From contig JAEINQ010000001.1 of assembly GCA_016342285.1 (NCBI GenBank), forward strand, positions 62,001-126,000: a stretch of DNA of 64,000 bases. Reading direction: 5' to 3'. This DNA comes from Desulfobacterales bacterium (GTDB lineage: Bacteria; Desulfobacterota; Desulfobacteria; Desulfobacterales; JAEINQ01). The notes beneath the pieces were generated by a model. It did no database searches. It was not told where the DNA came from and saw only the letters and a list, made by a program, of their open reading frames with translations. Positions 27,645 through 36,663 of the stretch are shown one piece after another. How positions within the stretch are numbered: position 1 is the first letter of the stretch; every line of letters begins with the position of its first letter. The position numbers were made by a program, and so were the translations under genes.

Positions 27645-29075
27645 ATGGCCAACGTATTGATCATCGACGACGATGAAACCATGAGCCGCATGCTGGCCCA
27701 ACTGGTCCGGCGGTTGGAGCATTCAGCCGAATACGCCCTGACCCTGGAAGGCGGCATTGGACAGGTGGTCACCGGCCGGTTCGACGTGGTCTTTCTCGAC
27801 GTGAATATGCCCGACGGCAACGGCCTTGAGGCCCTGCATCGCATCCGAAAAATGCCCGACCCGCCCGAGGTGGTCATCATCACCGGGGCCGGGGACCCGG
27901 ACGGCGCCGAAATCGCCATCAAAAACGGCGCCTGGGACTACCTGCAAAAACCCCTTTCACCCAAGAAAATCGTTCTTCCGTTAAAGCGGGTGCTTCAATA
28001 CCGGGACAACCTCCGGGCCACCGGCCAGCCTTCGGTAATCCTCAAGCGCGAGTCCATCGTCGGCAGCAGCGCCGCCGTTCAAAAATGCCTGGACCAGTTG
28101 GCCCACGCGTCCCGAAGCGGGGCCAATGTCCTGGTCACCGGTGAAACCGGCACCGGCAAGGAACTCTTCGCCCGGGCCCTTCACAACAACAGCCCTCGGG
28201 CCGGGCGGAAATTAATCGTGGTGGACTGCGCGGCCCTGCCGGAAAACCTGGTGGAGAGCATGCTCTTCGGCCACGAAAAGGGGGCCTTCACCGGCGCCGA
28301 CAGGCCCTTTGAGGGATTGATCCGACAGGCAGACGGGGGGACCCTCTTTCTCGACGAAATCGGAGAATTGAGCCCGTCCCTGCAAAAGTCCTTTCTTCGC
28401 GTGCTTCAGGAAAAACGGTTCCGTCCCATCGGCGGAAACCGTGAGGTTCACAGTGACTTTCGCCTGGTTGCCGCAACGAACCGTGGCCTGGAACAGATGG
28501 TGTCAGCCGGCCGGTTCCGTAGCGACCTGTACTATCGCCTCAAAGCCATGGCCATCCACCTGCCCCCCCTGCGGGAACGGCCCAAGGACATCACCGAACT
28601 GATGATGCACCATACCACCAAGATCTGCAGCAAGTTCGGCATCCGCGCCAAGGGGTTTTCACCTGATTTCATCGAAATGCTCTGCCTCTACCACTGGCCG
28701 GGAAACGTTCGGGAACTGGTCAATGCCCTGGAGCATGCCGTCAGCAGCGCCCAAAGCGAACCGATCCTCTTTCCCACCCACCTGCCGGACCATATCCGTA
28801 TCGTCATCGCCCGGGCGGCCGTTGATCAGGACAATCCCAAGGGGTCGAGACCCCAGCCCCCGCCTTCGGTTACCATACCGGAACAGGCCGTCCCGACGGC
28901 CCTGCCCCCCTACAAGGTTTTTCGGAAAACCGTTCTCGCCGAAGCCGAAAAGGGCTACTTCGACCGGCTGATGACCCTTGCCCAAGGCGACATCCGGCAG
29001 GCCTGTCGCATCTCCGGCCTGGGCCGCACCCGCCTCTACGACCTTCTGAAAAAAAACGGCATCGAACGGGCTTGA
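27645..29075 (+). CDS. Sigma-54 response regulator with intact GAFTGA
   Basis: A 476-residue activator. Receiver (VLIIDDDETMSR, VVFLDVNMPDGNG, YLQKPL), AAA+ domain with Walker A GETGTGKE, intact sigma-54 loop GAFTGA, Walker B TLFLDEIGEL, and a C-terminal Fis-like domain (DIRQACRISGLGRTRLYDLL). A proline-rich linker (RPQPPPSVTIPEQ) precedes the last domain. It follows the interrupted hybrid kinase by 196 bases and is followed by GTCCGG palindromes and a sigma-54 promoter that drives a chemoreceptor operon, the likely target. No convincing sigma-54 site was seen just upstream of this gene itself. Confidence 0.95.
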   Translation: MANVLIIDDDETMSRMLAQLVRRLEHSAEYALTLEGGIGQVVTGRFDVVFLDVNMPDGNGLEALHRIRKMPDPPEVVIITGAGDPDGAEIAIKNGAWDYLQKPLSPKKIVLPLKRVLQYRDNLRATGQPSVILKRESIVGSSAAVQKCLDQLAHASRSGANVLVTGETGTGKELFARALHNNSPRAGRKLIVVDCAALPENLVESMLFGHEKGAFTGADRPFEGLIRQADGGTLFLDEIGELSPSLQKSFLRVLQEKRFRPIGGNREVHSDFRLVAATNRGLEQMVSAGRFRSDLYYRLKAMAIHLPPLRERPKDITELMMHHTTKICSKFGIRAKGFSPDFIEMLCLYHWPGNVRELVNALEHAVSSAQSEPILFPTHLPDHIRIVIARAAVDQDNPKGSRPQPPPSVTIPEQAVPTALPPYKVFRKTVLAEAEKGYFDRLMTLAQGDIRQACRISGLGRTRLYDLLKKNGIERA

Positions 29076-29140
29076 TCATACCCGGAACACGGTTCGGAGA
29101 ATCCTGAATGTTCTATATTATAATGGCAGAATTCTTTACT

Positions 29141-29240
29141 GGAAGGATTCAAGGGGCCAAGGGTTCGAGGGTTCAAGTGAAAAACAATCAGGCTGTGGCA
29201 AGAGCCTTATCCCGTCGGCCCTTTGAATTCTCGACACCGT
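29141..29240. repeat. Dispersed GGATTCAAGG-type repeat, copy 1
   Basis: GGATTCAAGGGGCCAAGGG, GGTTCGAGGGTTCAAGTG and AAAACAATC motifs are shared with copies at 32061, 35241 and (reverse strand) 55870. It lies in the 429-base gap between the activator and the next operon. Confidence 0.75.
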
Positions 29241-29329
29241 TCTCGCCTGAAGATTCCCCGTCCCGCATCCTGCGGGACAGCGGGGAGTGTTTAATCGGCT
29301 GACAAACAGCCCTCTTTCATCCGCTTTTT

Positions 29330-29380
29330 CCGGACATATCGTCCGGCATTTGTGAACGAGTCGTCCGGATTTTTCGGACG
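29330..29380 (+). promoter_or_regulatory. Predicted activator binding sites (UAS) of module B
   Basis: Two inverted repeats of the half-site GTCCGG: CCGGAC-N5-GTCCGG at 29330-29346 and CGTCCG-N7-CGGACG at 29362-29380. They lie 73 to 123 bases upstream of the sigma-54 promoter, as expected of enhancer sites. The neighbouring GAFTGA activator is the inferred binder. Confidence 0.65.
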
Positions 29381-29452
29381 CCCCTCTCCCGCCTTGCTCC
29401 CATTGAAACTCAACTATCCGTAATTACAGTTGTTCAAATTTTTCCATCACCA

Positions 29453-29468
29453 TGGCACAGATGTTGCT
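29453..29468 (+). promoter_or_regulatory. Sigma-54 promoter of chemoreceptor operon B
   Basis: TGGCAC-N5-TTGCT is a full match to the -24/-12 consensus with exact spacing. It lies 37 bases before the next ATG. Confidence 0.88.
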
Positions 29469-29504
29469 AATATACCTGCAAACCTCAACAGGAAAGCGAC
29501 ATCC

Positions 29505-29969
29505 ATGACCTCAGACCTATATATTTGCAGCGAAGAAGGCTCCCATGCAGATCGGTTGCGACAGGTGGTCGATGCAACCGTAACCCCACGCCAGGCCACA
29601 TATTTCACTACCATTGACGACCTTTGCCAGTGTTTTCGAGGCTACGTCCCCCAGCCGGCCATGGTGATCATCCTCATCAACGACAACGACCGACTGCAAG
29701 CGCTGCTCTCTTCCTCCGATCTGTTCCAGGACCATCAGTTGATTCTCATTCTGCCTTATGGCAAGGCAGACCTTCTCGACCCGTGCCTGGCCCTGCGCCC
29801 CCGCTACATCGCCCCCGCAGACGGCGATTTTTCAGATATTCAATCGATCCTGGTCAAACGGTTTTCGGCCACCGCCGCTGCCGTTGTCCGGGACCCAAAC
29901 AACGACCGCCCAGCGCCCGTCACAGCTTCGGGATGTGCGGCTTCAAACCAATCGTGTCAGGAGGGGTAA
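29505..29969 (+). CDS. Small receiver-like protein of unknown family
   Basis: A 154-residue protein with AGGAAAG before the ATG at 29505. The strand-helix order and VIILINDND followed by [14 protein letters not shown] recall a receiver domain, but the acidic pocket and the conserved Lys are not convincingly present, so it may be a pseudo-receiver. It ends 4 bases before the chemoreceptor start and shares its sigma-54 promoter, taking the same place as the true receiver gene in module A. The last 25 residues look disordered. Confidence 0.7.
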   Translation: MTSDLYICSEEGSHADRLRQVVDATVTPRQATYFTTIDDLCQCFRGYVPQPAMVIILINDNDRLQALLSSSDLFQDHQLILILPYGKADLLDPCLALRPRYIAPADGDFSDIQSILVKRFSATAAAVVRDPNNDRPAPVTASGCAASNQSCQEG

Positions 29970-29973
29970 ACCA

Positions 29974-31959
29974 ATGAAATTCAGTCTGAAAAACAAAATC
30001 ATGGGAACCGTTTCCATCGTCGTGGTGATGATGATGGTCATGGGGGGAATTTCCTACTGGTCAACCACCAATCTGGTGGAAAAGGCCGACGAGGCCGCAG
30101 GCAGGCTCCGGGACGCCCGGGACGTGAACATGGCGGCCTTCTGGTCGGTAAAACAGTACCAGAACCAGGCCGATCTGATCATCAACCGGGACATGAACAT
30201 CGTCAAGGATTTCGAGGCCAGCGCCGCCGCCTTCGAGGCGGCCAAGAAACGCGTCTTTGAGATCATCGACACCCCCGAGGAAAAAGAGTGGGCCCGGGCC
30301 ATGAGCGAAGCCGATGATAAATTCGACAAGACCTTTACCGAAGGGGTGGTCCCGGCGGTGAAATACCAGCTTCAGGGGGTACTCAAGCAACTCGACGGCG
30401 AGGCTGATGTCTACATCGGCGAAGCCGAGGAATACGCCGGAAAGATCGCCGCCTCCTTGTGGGCCGAATTTCGCGAGGCCGCCGAAAATTCCAACGACGC
30501 TGAACTGGCCAAACGGGCCGCCGATCTGGACGCTGTCAACAAGATGCTCTACTGGCTCATCAAGCAGTATCAGAACCAGGCCGATTTGATCATCAACCAG
30601 GACCTCAAATCCGTCGAGGACTTCAAGGTCAGCGCGGCCGAGATGGACAAGTACATGACCTTGATGGACAAGGCCGTGGACACGGACCAGGAAAAGGAAT
30701 GGATGAAAAAGATCCACGAGGTCGACGAAAAATACGATACTCTCTTTTTCACCAAGGTGGTCCCGGCCGTGGAGATCGAGCTTCGCAGGGACATTCAGCG
30801 CCTGGATGGCGAGTCTGACGAGGCCCTTGGCGCGGTGGAAGAAAACGTGGACAACCTGGTCAAATCCCTTGGCGCCGAGGCGACCGAGGCGGTGGCGTCG
30901 TATCAGTCCGAAGCCGGAAATGTGAAAATGTTCATCATCGTTCTCGTCCTGGCCGCCACGGTCCTGGGCCTGGTGCTGGGATTTTTCGTGGCCCGAAACA
31001 TCGCCAACCCCATCACCCGCATCATGGAAAACCTGGGCCAGGGGGCTGCCCAGCTTGAAAACGCCTCGGGCCAGGTCTCGGCCTCGAGTCAGTCCCTGGC
31101 TGAAGGGGCCTCGGAACAGGCCGCCTCCATCGAGGAGACCTCTTCTTCCCTGGAAGAGATGGCCGCCATGACCCGCCAGAACGCCGACAACGCCGGTCAG
31201 GCCGATGCGCTGATGAAAGAGGCCAACCATGTGGTGGGTCAGGCCAACGACTCCATGACCCGGCTGACCACGTCCATGCAGGAAATCTCAACGGCCAGCG
31301 AGGAGACCAGCAAAATCATCAAGACCATCGATGAAATCGCCTTTCAGACCAACCTGCTGGCCTTGAATGCCGCCGTGGAAGCGGCCCGGGCCGGCGAGGC
31401 CGGCGCCGGGTTTGCCGTGGTCGCAGACGAGGTCAGAAACCTGGCCATGCGGGCTGCCGATGCAGCCAAGAACACCGCCGACCTCATCGAAGGCACCGTT
31501 AAAAAAGTCCAGGATGGCACCGGGCTGGTGAGCCAGACCGAGGAGGCCTTTTCCCAGGTAGCCGAAAGCACGGCCAAGGTCGGCGAGCTGGTGGCCGAGA
31601 TCGCCGCTGCCAGCGGCGAACAGTCCCAGGGCGTGACCCAGATCAACACCGCCGTGGTGGAGATGGACAAGGTGGTCCAAAACAATGCGGCCAATGCCGA
31701 GGAATCGGCATCGGCCTCCGAAGAGATGAACGCCCAGTGCAAAGTCACCTATGAGGTGGTGGAGGAACTCAAGGCCCTGGTCTTCGGCACGGCCCAGCAG
31801 GCCGGTCCGGTCACCAATAATGATCCGCCGAGGGTCCACAAGACGATGGGCAGGAGAACTGAGCTGCCGGCACGAAGGACCGCCACGGCGGTAAAAGGCA
31901 ATGAGGTTCGCCCCGAGGAACTGATCCCCCTGGATGACAGCGACTTCAAGGACTTTTAA
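29974..31959 (+). CDS. Methyl-accepting chemotaxis protein with duplicated helical sensor
   Basis: A 661-residue chemoreceptor; AGGAGGGG precedes the ATG at 29974. First membrane helix at about residues 10-30, a long periplasmic helical domain to about 310, second helix ([21 protein letters not shown]) and a standard signalling domain ([19 protein letters not shown]). The periplasmic part repeats itself: [12 protein letters not shown] occurs twice about 140 residues apart, each followed by KEW and VVPAV. This fits a helical bimodular (HBM-like) ligand domain made by duplication. The last residues, [12 protein letters not shown], match chemoreceptor A. Confidence 0.93.
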   Translation: MKFSLKNKIMGTVSIVVVMMMVMGGISYWSTTNLVEKADEAAGRLRDARDVNMAAFWSVKQYQNQADLIINRDMNIVKDFEASAAAFEAAKKRVFEIIDTPEEKEWARAMSEADDKFDKTFTEGVVPAVKYQLQGVLKQLDGEADVYIGEAEEYAGKIAASLWAEFREAAENSNDAELAKRAADLDAVNKMLYWLIKQYQNQADLIINQDLKSVEDFKVSAAEMDKYMTLMDKAVDTDQEKEWMKKIHEVDEKYDTLFFTKVVPAVEIELRRDIQRLDGESDEALGAVEENVDNLVKSLGAEATEAVASYQSEAGNVKMFIIVLVLAATVLGLVLGFFVARNIANPITRIMENLGQGAAQLENASGQVSASSQSLAEGASEQAASIEETSSSLEEMAAMTRQNADNAGQADALMKEANHVVGQANDSMTRLTTSMQEISTASEETSKIIKTIDEIAFQTNLLALNAAVEAARAGEAGAGFAVVADEVRNLAMRAADAAKNTADLIEGTVKKVQDGTGLVSQTEEAFSQVAESTAKVGELVAEIAAASGEQSQGVTQINTAVVEMDKVVQNNAANAEESASASEEMNAQCKVTYEVVEELKALVFGTAQQAGPVTNNDPPRVHKTMGRRTELPARRTATAVKGNEVRPEELIPLDDSDFKDF

Positions 31960-32010
31960 TCCAAGCAGATTTTCCGGGCCAGGCTGACCTCCACGGACCG
32001 GGAAACGACA

Positions 32011-32046
32011 AGGGGTTGCGGCATTTGCCGTAGCCCCTTTTTTTTG
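32011..32046 (+). terminator. Rho-independent terminator after chemoreceptor B
   Basis: Stem GGGGTTGCGGC / GCCGTAGCCCC (two G-T pairs), loop ATTT, followed by eight T. Confidence 0.92.
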
Positions 32047-32060
32047 TGGTCACCCATGAG

Positions 32061-32156
32061 GAGGATTACAGAGCCAGGGATTCGAGGGTTACGTGAAAAA
32101 CAATACGCTGGGGCAGGGGCCATATCCACTCGAACCCTTGACCCCTTGAATCCTCG
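32061..32156. repeat. Dispersed GGATTCAAGG-type repeat, copy 2
   Basis: Starts GAGGATTACAGAGCCAGGG and GATTCGAGGGTTACGTGAAA and ends CGAACCCTTGACCCCTTGAA. Arms are partly inverted. It lies between convergent genes, the chemoreceptor and hutC. Confidence 0.75.
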
Positions 32157-32166
32157 TCTCCTTTTT

Positions 32167-32952
32167 TCAGGGCATGAACCCGTGGATCGCCGAGGTCGGC
32201 TTAAACCGCCCGCCGATGCGGTAGCGGGATCCCGGATAGACGAAGCGGTTGCAACTGGCCACCAGGGGGCCGGACCAGACGGTCCGGTGAAGCACCAGGC
32301 AGGGCTCGCCGGGGGCGATCTCCAGCAGGCGCCGGGTCGACTCGTCTGCCACCACCGCCTCGATCACATGCTCCACTTCGGTCACCGGTGCCACCCGGAC
32401 CAGGTAGTCGCTGGGGGTGAGCCGGGTGAAGTCCTGATTAAGAAAGTCAGGGGCCACGGCCGGATTGACCCACCGCTCGGCCAGTTGGATGGGAAGCCCC
32501 CGGTCCCGGTGCACCAAAACAGCGTGAAAGGCCATGGTCCGGGCCGGCAGGCCAAGGATGGCCGCCACATCCCGGGGAGGGGTTTCCCGGCTTAGCAGGC
32601 GAACATCGCTGGTATGCTCTCCGCCGCGGCTTTGAATCTCTTCGGCGATGCTGCAAATTTTCAGCAGGGCGGCCTGGGGCTTTCGAAGGGCGACAAAGGT
32701 GCCAACCCCCTGGACCCGGTGCAAATGCCCTTCGCCGGCCAGCTCCCTTAAGGCCCGGTTGACGGTCATCCGGGACACGCCCATGGAGGCCACCAGTTCG
32801 TTTTCCGACGGAATCCGCGTCTCCGGTGGCCACTGACCCGAGCCGATCCGTGTCTCAATATAATCCCGGACCTGGCGGTAAAGGGGCCGAGACGATCTCC
32901 CGGCATCCAGTCGTGGCTCTTTGGGCGTGTTCTTTTCCGGTATGGTCGGCAT
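32167..32952 (-). CDS. hutC: GntR/HutC-family repressor of histidine utilisation
   Basis: A 261-residue regulator. N-terminal GntR helix-turn-helix (YRQVRDYIETRI, IPSENELVASMGVSRMTVNRAL, GVGTFVA) and a C-terminal UTRA ligand domain (ERWVNPAVAPDFLNQDF, LVRVAPVTEVEHVIEAV, LHRTVW). HutC proteins release DNA on binding urocanate. It is divergent from hutU, and the space between them has a TTGTATATACAA palindrome that matches known HutC operators. Gene assignment rests on domain order, operator and hut neighbours. Confidence 0.93.
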   Translation of the reverse strand: MPTIPEKNTPKEPRLDAGRSSRPLYRQVRDYIETRIGSGQWPPETRIPSENELVASMGVSRMTVNRALRELAGEGHLHRVQGVGTFVALRKPQAALLKICSIAEEIQSRGGEHTSDVRLLSRETPPRDVAAILGLPARTMAFHAVLVHRDRGLPIQLAERWVNPAVAPDFLNQDFTRLTPSDYLVRVAPVTEVEHVIEAVVADESTRRLLEIAPGEPCLVLHRTVWSGPLVASCNRFVYPGSRYRIGGRFKPTSAIHGFMP

Positions 32953-32987
32953 GATGACAAAGGCTCCCGCTCAATCCGGATTTTTAC

Positions 32988-33030
32988 TTGACAGGAAAAT
33001 TTTCCGAATTGTATATACAAGGCTATACAA
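32988..33030 (+). promoter_or_regulatory. hut promoter overlapped by HutC-type operator
   Basis: TTGACA at 32988-32993 and TATATA at 33012-33017 form a sigma-70 promoter with 18-base spacing towards hutU. The perfect palindrome TTGTATATACAA (33009-33020) covers its -10, and a further TATACAA follows at 33024-33030. A bound repressor would block the polymerase. Confidence 0.82.
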
Positions 33031-33140
33031 CCAATAAAGGCCGTGTCAAGGGCTTTTTCCAGTCGATCACAAGGCCATTGAACGCGGCCCAACCGCGCCA
33101 TGCAACATCGTGCCGGTGCTTTTTTTGGGGGAGGTGACCC

Positions 33141-35192
33141 ATGGTTTCCAATACCGAAATATCCAAGGCCATGACCGTGAAACTCGATGAGATCTTTGCC
33201 GAACTGCCAGCCATGCCGGAATTTGCCCCGGATATCCGCCGGGCGCCCGATCGCCATTTCAGCCTCCACCGCCAGGACACCGTCCTCGCCCTGAAAAACG
33301 CCCTGCGCTACGTCCCGGAAAAGTGGCACACGGCCCTGGCGCCGGAATTTCTCAACGAACTGGTCACCCGGGGCCGGATCTACGGCTACCGGTTCCGGCC
33401 GGCCGGAAATATCGTTGGTCGCCCCATTGATGCCTATCAGGGCAACTGCATCGAAGGCCGGGCCTTTCAGGTGATGATCGACAACAACCTCGACTTCGAC
33501 GTGGCCCTCTACCCCTATGAACTGGTCACCTACGGCGAGACCGGCCAGGTCTGCCAGAACTGGATGCAATACCACCTGATCCGGGCCTACCTGGAGCGGC
33601 TGACCGGCAACCAGACTTTGGTGGTGGCTTCGGGCCACCCGGTGGGGTTTTTCAACTCTTCTCCGGCCGCACCCCGGGTGCTGATCACCAACGCCCTGAT
33701 GGTGGGCATGTTCGACGACCAGGAAAACTGGCACCGGGCCATGGCCCTGGGGGTGGCCAACTACGGACAGATGACCGCCGGCGGGTGGATGTACATCGGT
33801 CCCCAGGGGATTGTCCACGGCACCTATTCCACCCTGCTAAACGCCGGCCGGTTCAAGCTCGGCATCCCCGAGGACCAGGATCTCGCCGGACGGCTCTTTG
33901 TCTCCTCGGGTCTGGGCGGCATGAGCGGCGCCCAGGGCAAGGCCATGGAGATCGCGGGCGGCGTGGCCGTCATCGCCGAGGTGGACCCAAGCCGCATTCA
34001 GACCCGCCTGGACCAGGGGTGGATCAGCGCCGTGGCCGAAACCCCGGTCGAAACCTTTTCCTTGGCCCGAAAACACTGCCAGCATAAAACGCCAGCGGCC
34101 ATCGCCTTTTCCGGCAACATTGTCGACCTGCTGGCATACGCCGTGGAAAACAACGAACCCATGGACCTGCTCTCGGACCAGACCTCCTGCCATGTGGTTT
34201 ACGAAGGCGGTTACTGCCCCCAGGGGCTGACCTTTGCCCAGCGCACCGAGATGCTCCAAAGCGACCCGGCACAGTTCCGCACAAAAGTCGATGCCTCCCT
34301 TCGCCGGCACTACGACCTGATCAAGATCCTGGCAGGCCGGGGGGTCTTCTTTTTTGACTACGGCAATGCCTTCATGAAGGCCATCTTCGATGCCGGGGTC
34401 GATGAAATCGTCGCCAACGGCCGCGACACCATGGACGGGTTTATCTTTCCCTCCTACGTGGAGGATCTCATGGGCCCGCTGTTTTTCGACTACGGATACG
34501 GCCCCTTTCGATGGGTCTGCCTCAGCGGCAGGCCCGAAGACCTGGAGAAAACCGATCGGGCCGCCATGGACGGCATCGACCCGGAACGCCGGTTCCAGGA
34601 CCGGGACAACTGGGCCTGGATCCGAGATGCTAAAAAAAACCGGCTGGTGGTCGGCACCCAGGCCCGCATCCTCTACCAGGACGCCATGGGGCGGATGACC
34701 ATCGCCTTGAAATTCAACGAGATGGTTAGAAATGGCGAGATCGGCCCGGTCATGCTGGGCCGGGACCACCACGACACCGGAGGGACCGATTCCCCCTTCC
34801 GCGAGACGGCCAACATCCGTGACGGAAGCAACATCATGGCCGACATGGCCGTCCATTGCTTTGCCGGAAACGCGGCCCGGGGGATGAGCCTGGTGGCCCT
34901 GCACAACGGCGGCGGGGTAGGGATCGGAAAGGCCATCAACGGCGGGTTCGGCCTGGTCTTGGACGGTAGCGAGCGGGTTGATGCCGTGATCCGTTCGGCC
35001 ATCCCCTGGGACGCCATGGGCGGTGTGGCCCGCCGGGCCTGGGCCCGAAACGAAAACGCCGTAGAGACCGCCGCAGCATACAATCGCACCCGTCCCGACA
35101 CCGACCATATCACCCTTCCCTTTATCGCCGACGAAGATCTGGTGACCGGATTGGTGGACGAGATTTTCGAAAAAGCGGGACGGTGGGAATGA
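33141..35192 (+). CDS. hutU: Urocanate hydratase
   Basis: A 683-residue urocanase, the second enzyme of histidine breakdown (urocanate to imidazolonepropionate, with tightly bound NAD). Family motifs are clear: NQTLVVASGHPVGFF, GQMTAGGWMYIGPQG, SSGLGGMSGAQ, DQTSCHVVYEGGY and the C-terminal SGRPEDLEKTD. It is about 130 residues longer than the common 550-residue type and belongs to the long form. The ATG at 33141 follows GGAGGTGACCC. First gene after the HutC operator. Confidence 0.96.
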   Translation: MVSNTEISKAMTVKLDEIFAELPAMPEFAPDIRRAPDRHFSLHRQDTVLALKNALRYVPEKWHTALAPEFLNELVTRGRIYGYRFRPAGNIVGRPIDAYQGNCIEGRAFQVMIDNNLDFDVALYPYELVTYGETGQVCQNWMQYHLIRAYLERLTGNQTLVVASGHPVGFFNSSPAAPRVLITNALMVGMFDDQENWHRAMALGVANYGQMTAGGWMYIGPQGIVHGTYSTLLNAGRFKLGIPEDQDLAGRLFVSSGLGGMSGAQGKAMEIAGGVAVIAEVDPSRIQTRLDQGWISAVAETPVETFSLARKHCQHKTPAAIAFSGNIVDLLAYAVENNEPMDLLSDQTSCHVVYEGGYCPQGLTFAQRTEMLQSDPAQFRTKVDASLRRHYDLIKILAGRGVFFFDYGNAFMKAIFDAGVDEIVANGRDTMDGFIFPSYVEDLMGPLFFDYGYGPFRWVCLSGRPEDLEKTDRAAMDGIDPERRFQDRDNWAWIRDAKKNRLVVGTQARILYQDAMGRMTIALKFNEMVRNGEIGPVMLGRDHHDTGGTDSPFRETANIRDGSNIMADMAVHCFAGNAARGMSLVALHNGGGVGIGKAINGGFGLVLDGSERVDAVIRSAIPWDAMGGVARRAWARNENAVETAAAYNRTRPDTDHITLPFIADEDLVTGLVDEIFEKAGRWE

Positions 35193-35240
35193 TTATAAGG
35201 GGCTAAAACGTATGTTCCGCCACCAGCTGTTCATTTGCCC

Positions 35241-35330
35241 AAGGGTTCAAGGATTCCAGGGGCCAAGGGGCCGAGGGAAACCAAACATGTCCAGGCTCCT
35301 TCACTGGAACCCTTGAATCCTCGAATCCTT
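35241..35330. repeat. Dispersed GGATTCAAGG-type repeat, copy 3
   Basis: AAGGGTTCAAGGATTCCAGG and GGAACCCTTGAATCC are inverted arms around a GGGCCAAGGGGCCGAGG centre. It lies between hutU and hutI in the 190-base gap. Confidence 0.8.
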
Positions 35331-35382
35331 TTTTCTTTTGATTCACCAACGTTCAATCTTAAATTGCAGACAGGACTGCATC

Positions 35383-36663
35383 ATGAACGGAAACCTCATC
35401 GTCAAAAACGCCGCCCAACTGGTCACCTGCAGCGGCTTTGCCGCCCGGCAGGGGGCTGCCATGAACGATCTTGCAATCATCGAAAACGGGGCGGTGAAGA
35501 TCGAAAACGGTCGCATCACCGCCGTGGGGCCAACCCCCGAAGTGACGGCAGGCATCGATCCGGACGCTTTTACCGTCATCGATGCGTCCGGCAAGGCGGT
35601 GCTGCCCGGTTTCGTCGATTCCCACACCCACTTTGTCTTTGGCGGTTACCGGGCCGAAGAATTCTCCTGGCGCCTTCGCGGTGACAGCTACATGGACATC
35701 ATGGCCCGGGGCGGGGGCATTTTCAGCACGGTTGAAGCCACACGAAAAACCGGCCGGGAAGAGCTGGCCGCCACGGGTCGTGCCCGCCTGGACAGCATGC
35801 TCGCCTTCGGCGTGACCACCGTGGAAGGAAAAAGCGGTTACGGCCTGGACCGGGAGACCGAAATTCGCCAGCTCGAAGTCATGGCCGAACTCGACCGCGG
35901 TCATCCGGTGGACGTGGTGCCGACCTTTCTCGGCGCCCATGCCGTGCCGCCGGAATACCAGGGACGGCCTGACGCCTTCATCGATTTTATCATCACCGAA
36001 GTACTCCCCGAGGTGTCTGAGCGGGGCCTGGCCGAATTTTGCGACATTTTCTGTGAAGACAAGGTCTTTTCCGTGGCCCAGTCCCGGCGGCTGCTCACCG
36101 CAGCCGCGGAACGCGGCCTGGGAATCACCCTTCACGCCGATGAAATCGTACGGATCGGCGGCGCTGAGCTGGCCGCCGAACTCGGTGCGGTTTCCGCCGA
36201 TCATCTGCTCCAGGCCTCCAACGAAGGGATCGCTGCCATGGCCGCCGCCGGCGTCGTGGCCACCCTGCTGCCGACAACCGCCTTTTCCCTCAAGGAGCCT
36301 TACGCCCGGGGCCGGCACATGATCGATGCCGGGTGTGCCGTGGCCCTGGCCACGGACTTAAACCCGGGCAGCTGCTTTTCCGAATCGATCCCCCTGGTCG
36401 TCGCCCTAGCCTGTCTTTACATGAACCTGACCCCCGAAGAGGCGATCTGCGCCCTGACCTTAAACGGGGCCGCCGCCGCAGGAAGGGCCGACCGGGTGGG
36501 AAGCATCGATTGCGGCAAGCAGGGAGATCTGGTTATCTTGGAATTTCCCTCCTACCGCTTCATTCCCTATCATATGGGGGTCAACACCGTGGAACGGGTC
36601 ATTAAGAACGGCCGTCTGGTTTATGACCGAAGAGAAAAAGAGGACCATGCAGCTATTTATTGA
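35383..36663 (+). CDS. hutI: Imidazolonepropionase
   Basis: A 426-residue amidohydrolase that opens imidazolonepropionate to formiminoglutamate. Metal-binding motif VDSHTHFVFGG, later LGAHAVPPEY and LHADEI, and the C-terminal Asp in ATDLNPGSC. The ATG at 35383 is chosen; an earlier in-frame ATG at 35338 lies in the repeat-flanked leader. Its last 17 bases overlap the transporter permease gene, so the transporter is translationally linked to the catabolic enzymes. Confidence 0.95.
   Translation: MNGNLIVKNAAQLVTCSGFAARQGAAMNDLAIIENGAVKIENGRITAVGPTPEVTAGIDPDAFTVIDASGKAVLPGFVDSHTHFVFGGYRAEEFSWRLRGDSYMDIMARGGGIFSTVEATRKTGREELAATGRARLDSMLAFGVTTVEGKSGYGLDRETEIRQLEVMAELDRGHPVDVVPTFLGAHAVPPEYQGRPDAFIDFIITEVLPEVSERGLAEFCDIFCEDKVFSVAQSRRLLTAAAERGLGITLHADEIVRIGGAELAAELGAVSADHLLQASNEGIAAMAAAGVVATLLPTTAFSLKEPYARGRHMIDAGCAVALATDLNPGSCFSESIPLVVALACLYMNLTPEEAICALTLNGAAAAGRADRVGSIDCGKQGDLVILEFPSYRFIPYHMGVNTVERVIKNGRLVYDRREKEDHAAIY

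Noticed and set aside
29141..29240. tRNA (GGTTCGAGG resembles a T-loop)
   Set aside because: No acceptor or anticodon stem fits, and the same words recur in the other copies of the repeat family.
33837..35108. 423-codon minus-strand frame
   Set aside because: It is antisense to hutU, which has complete urocanase motifs.
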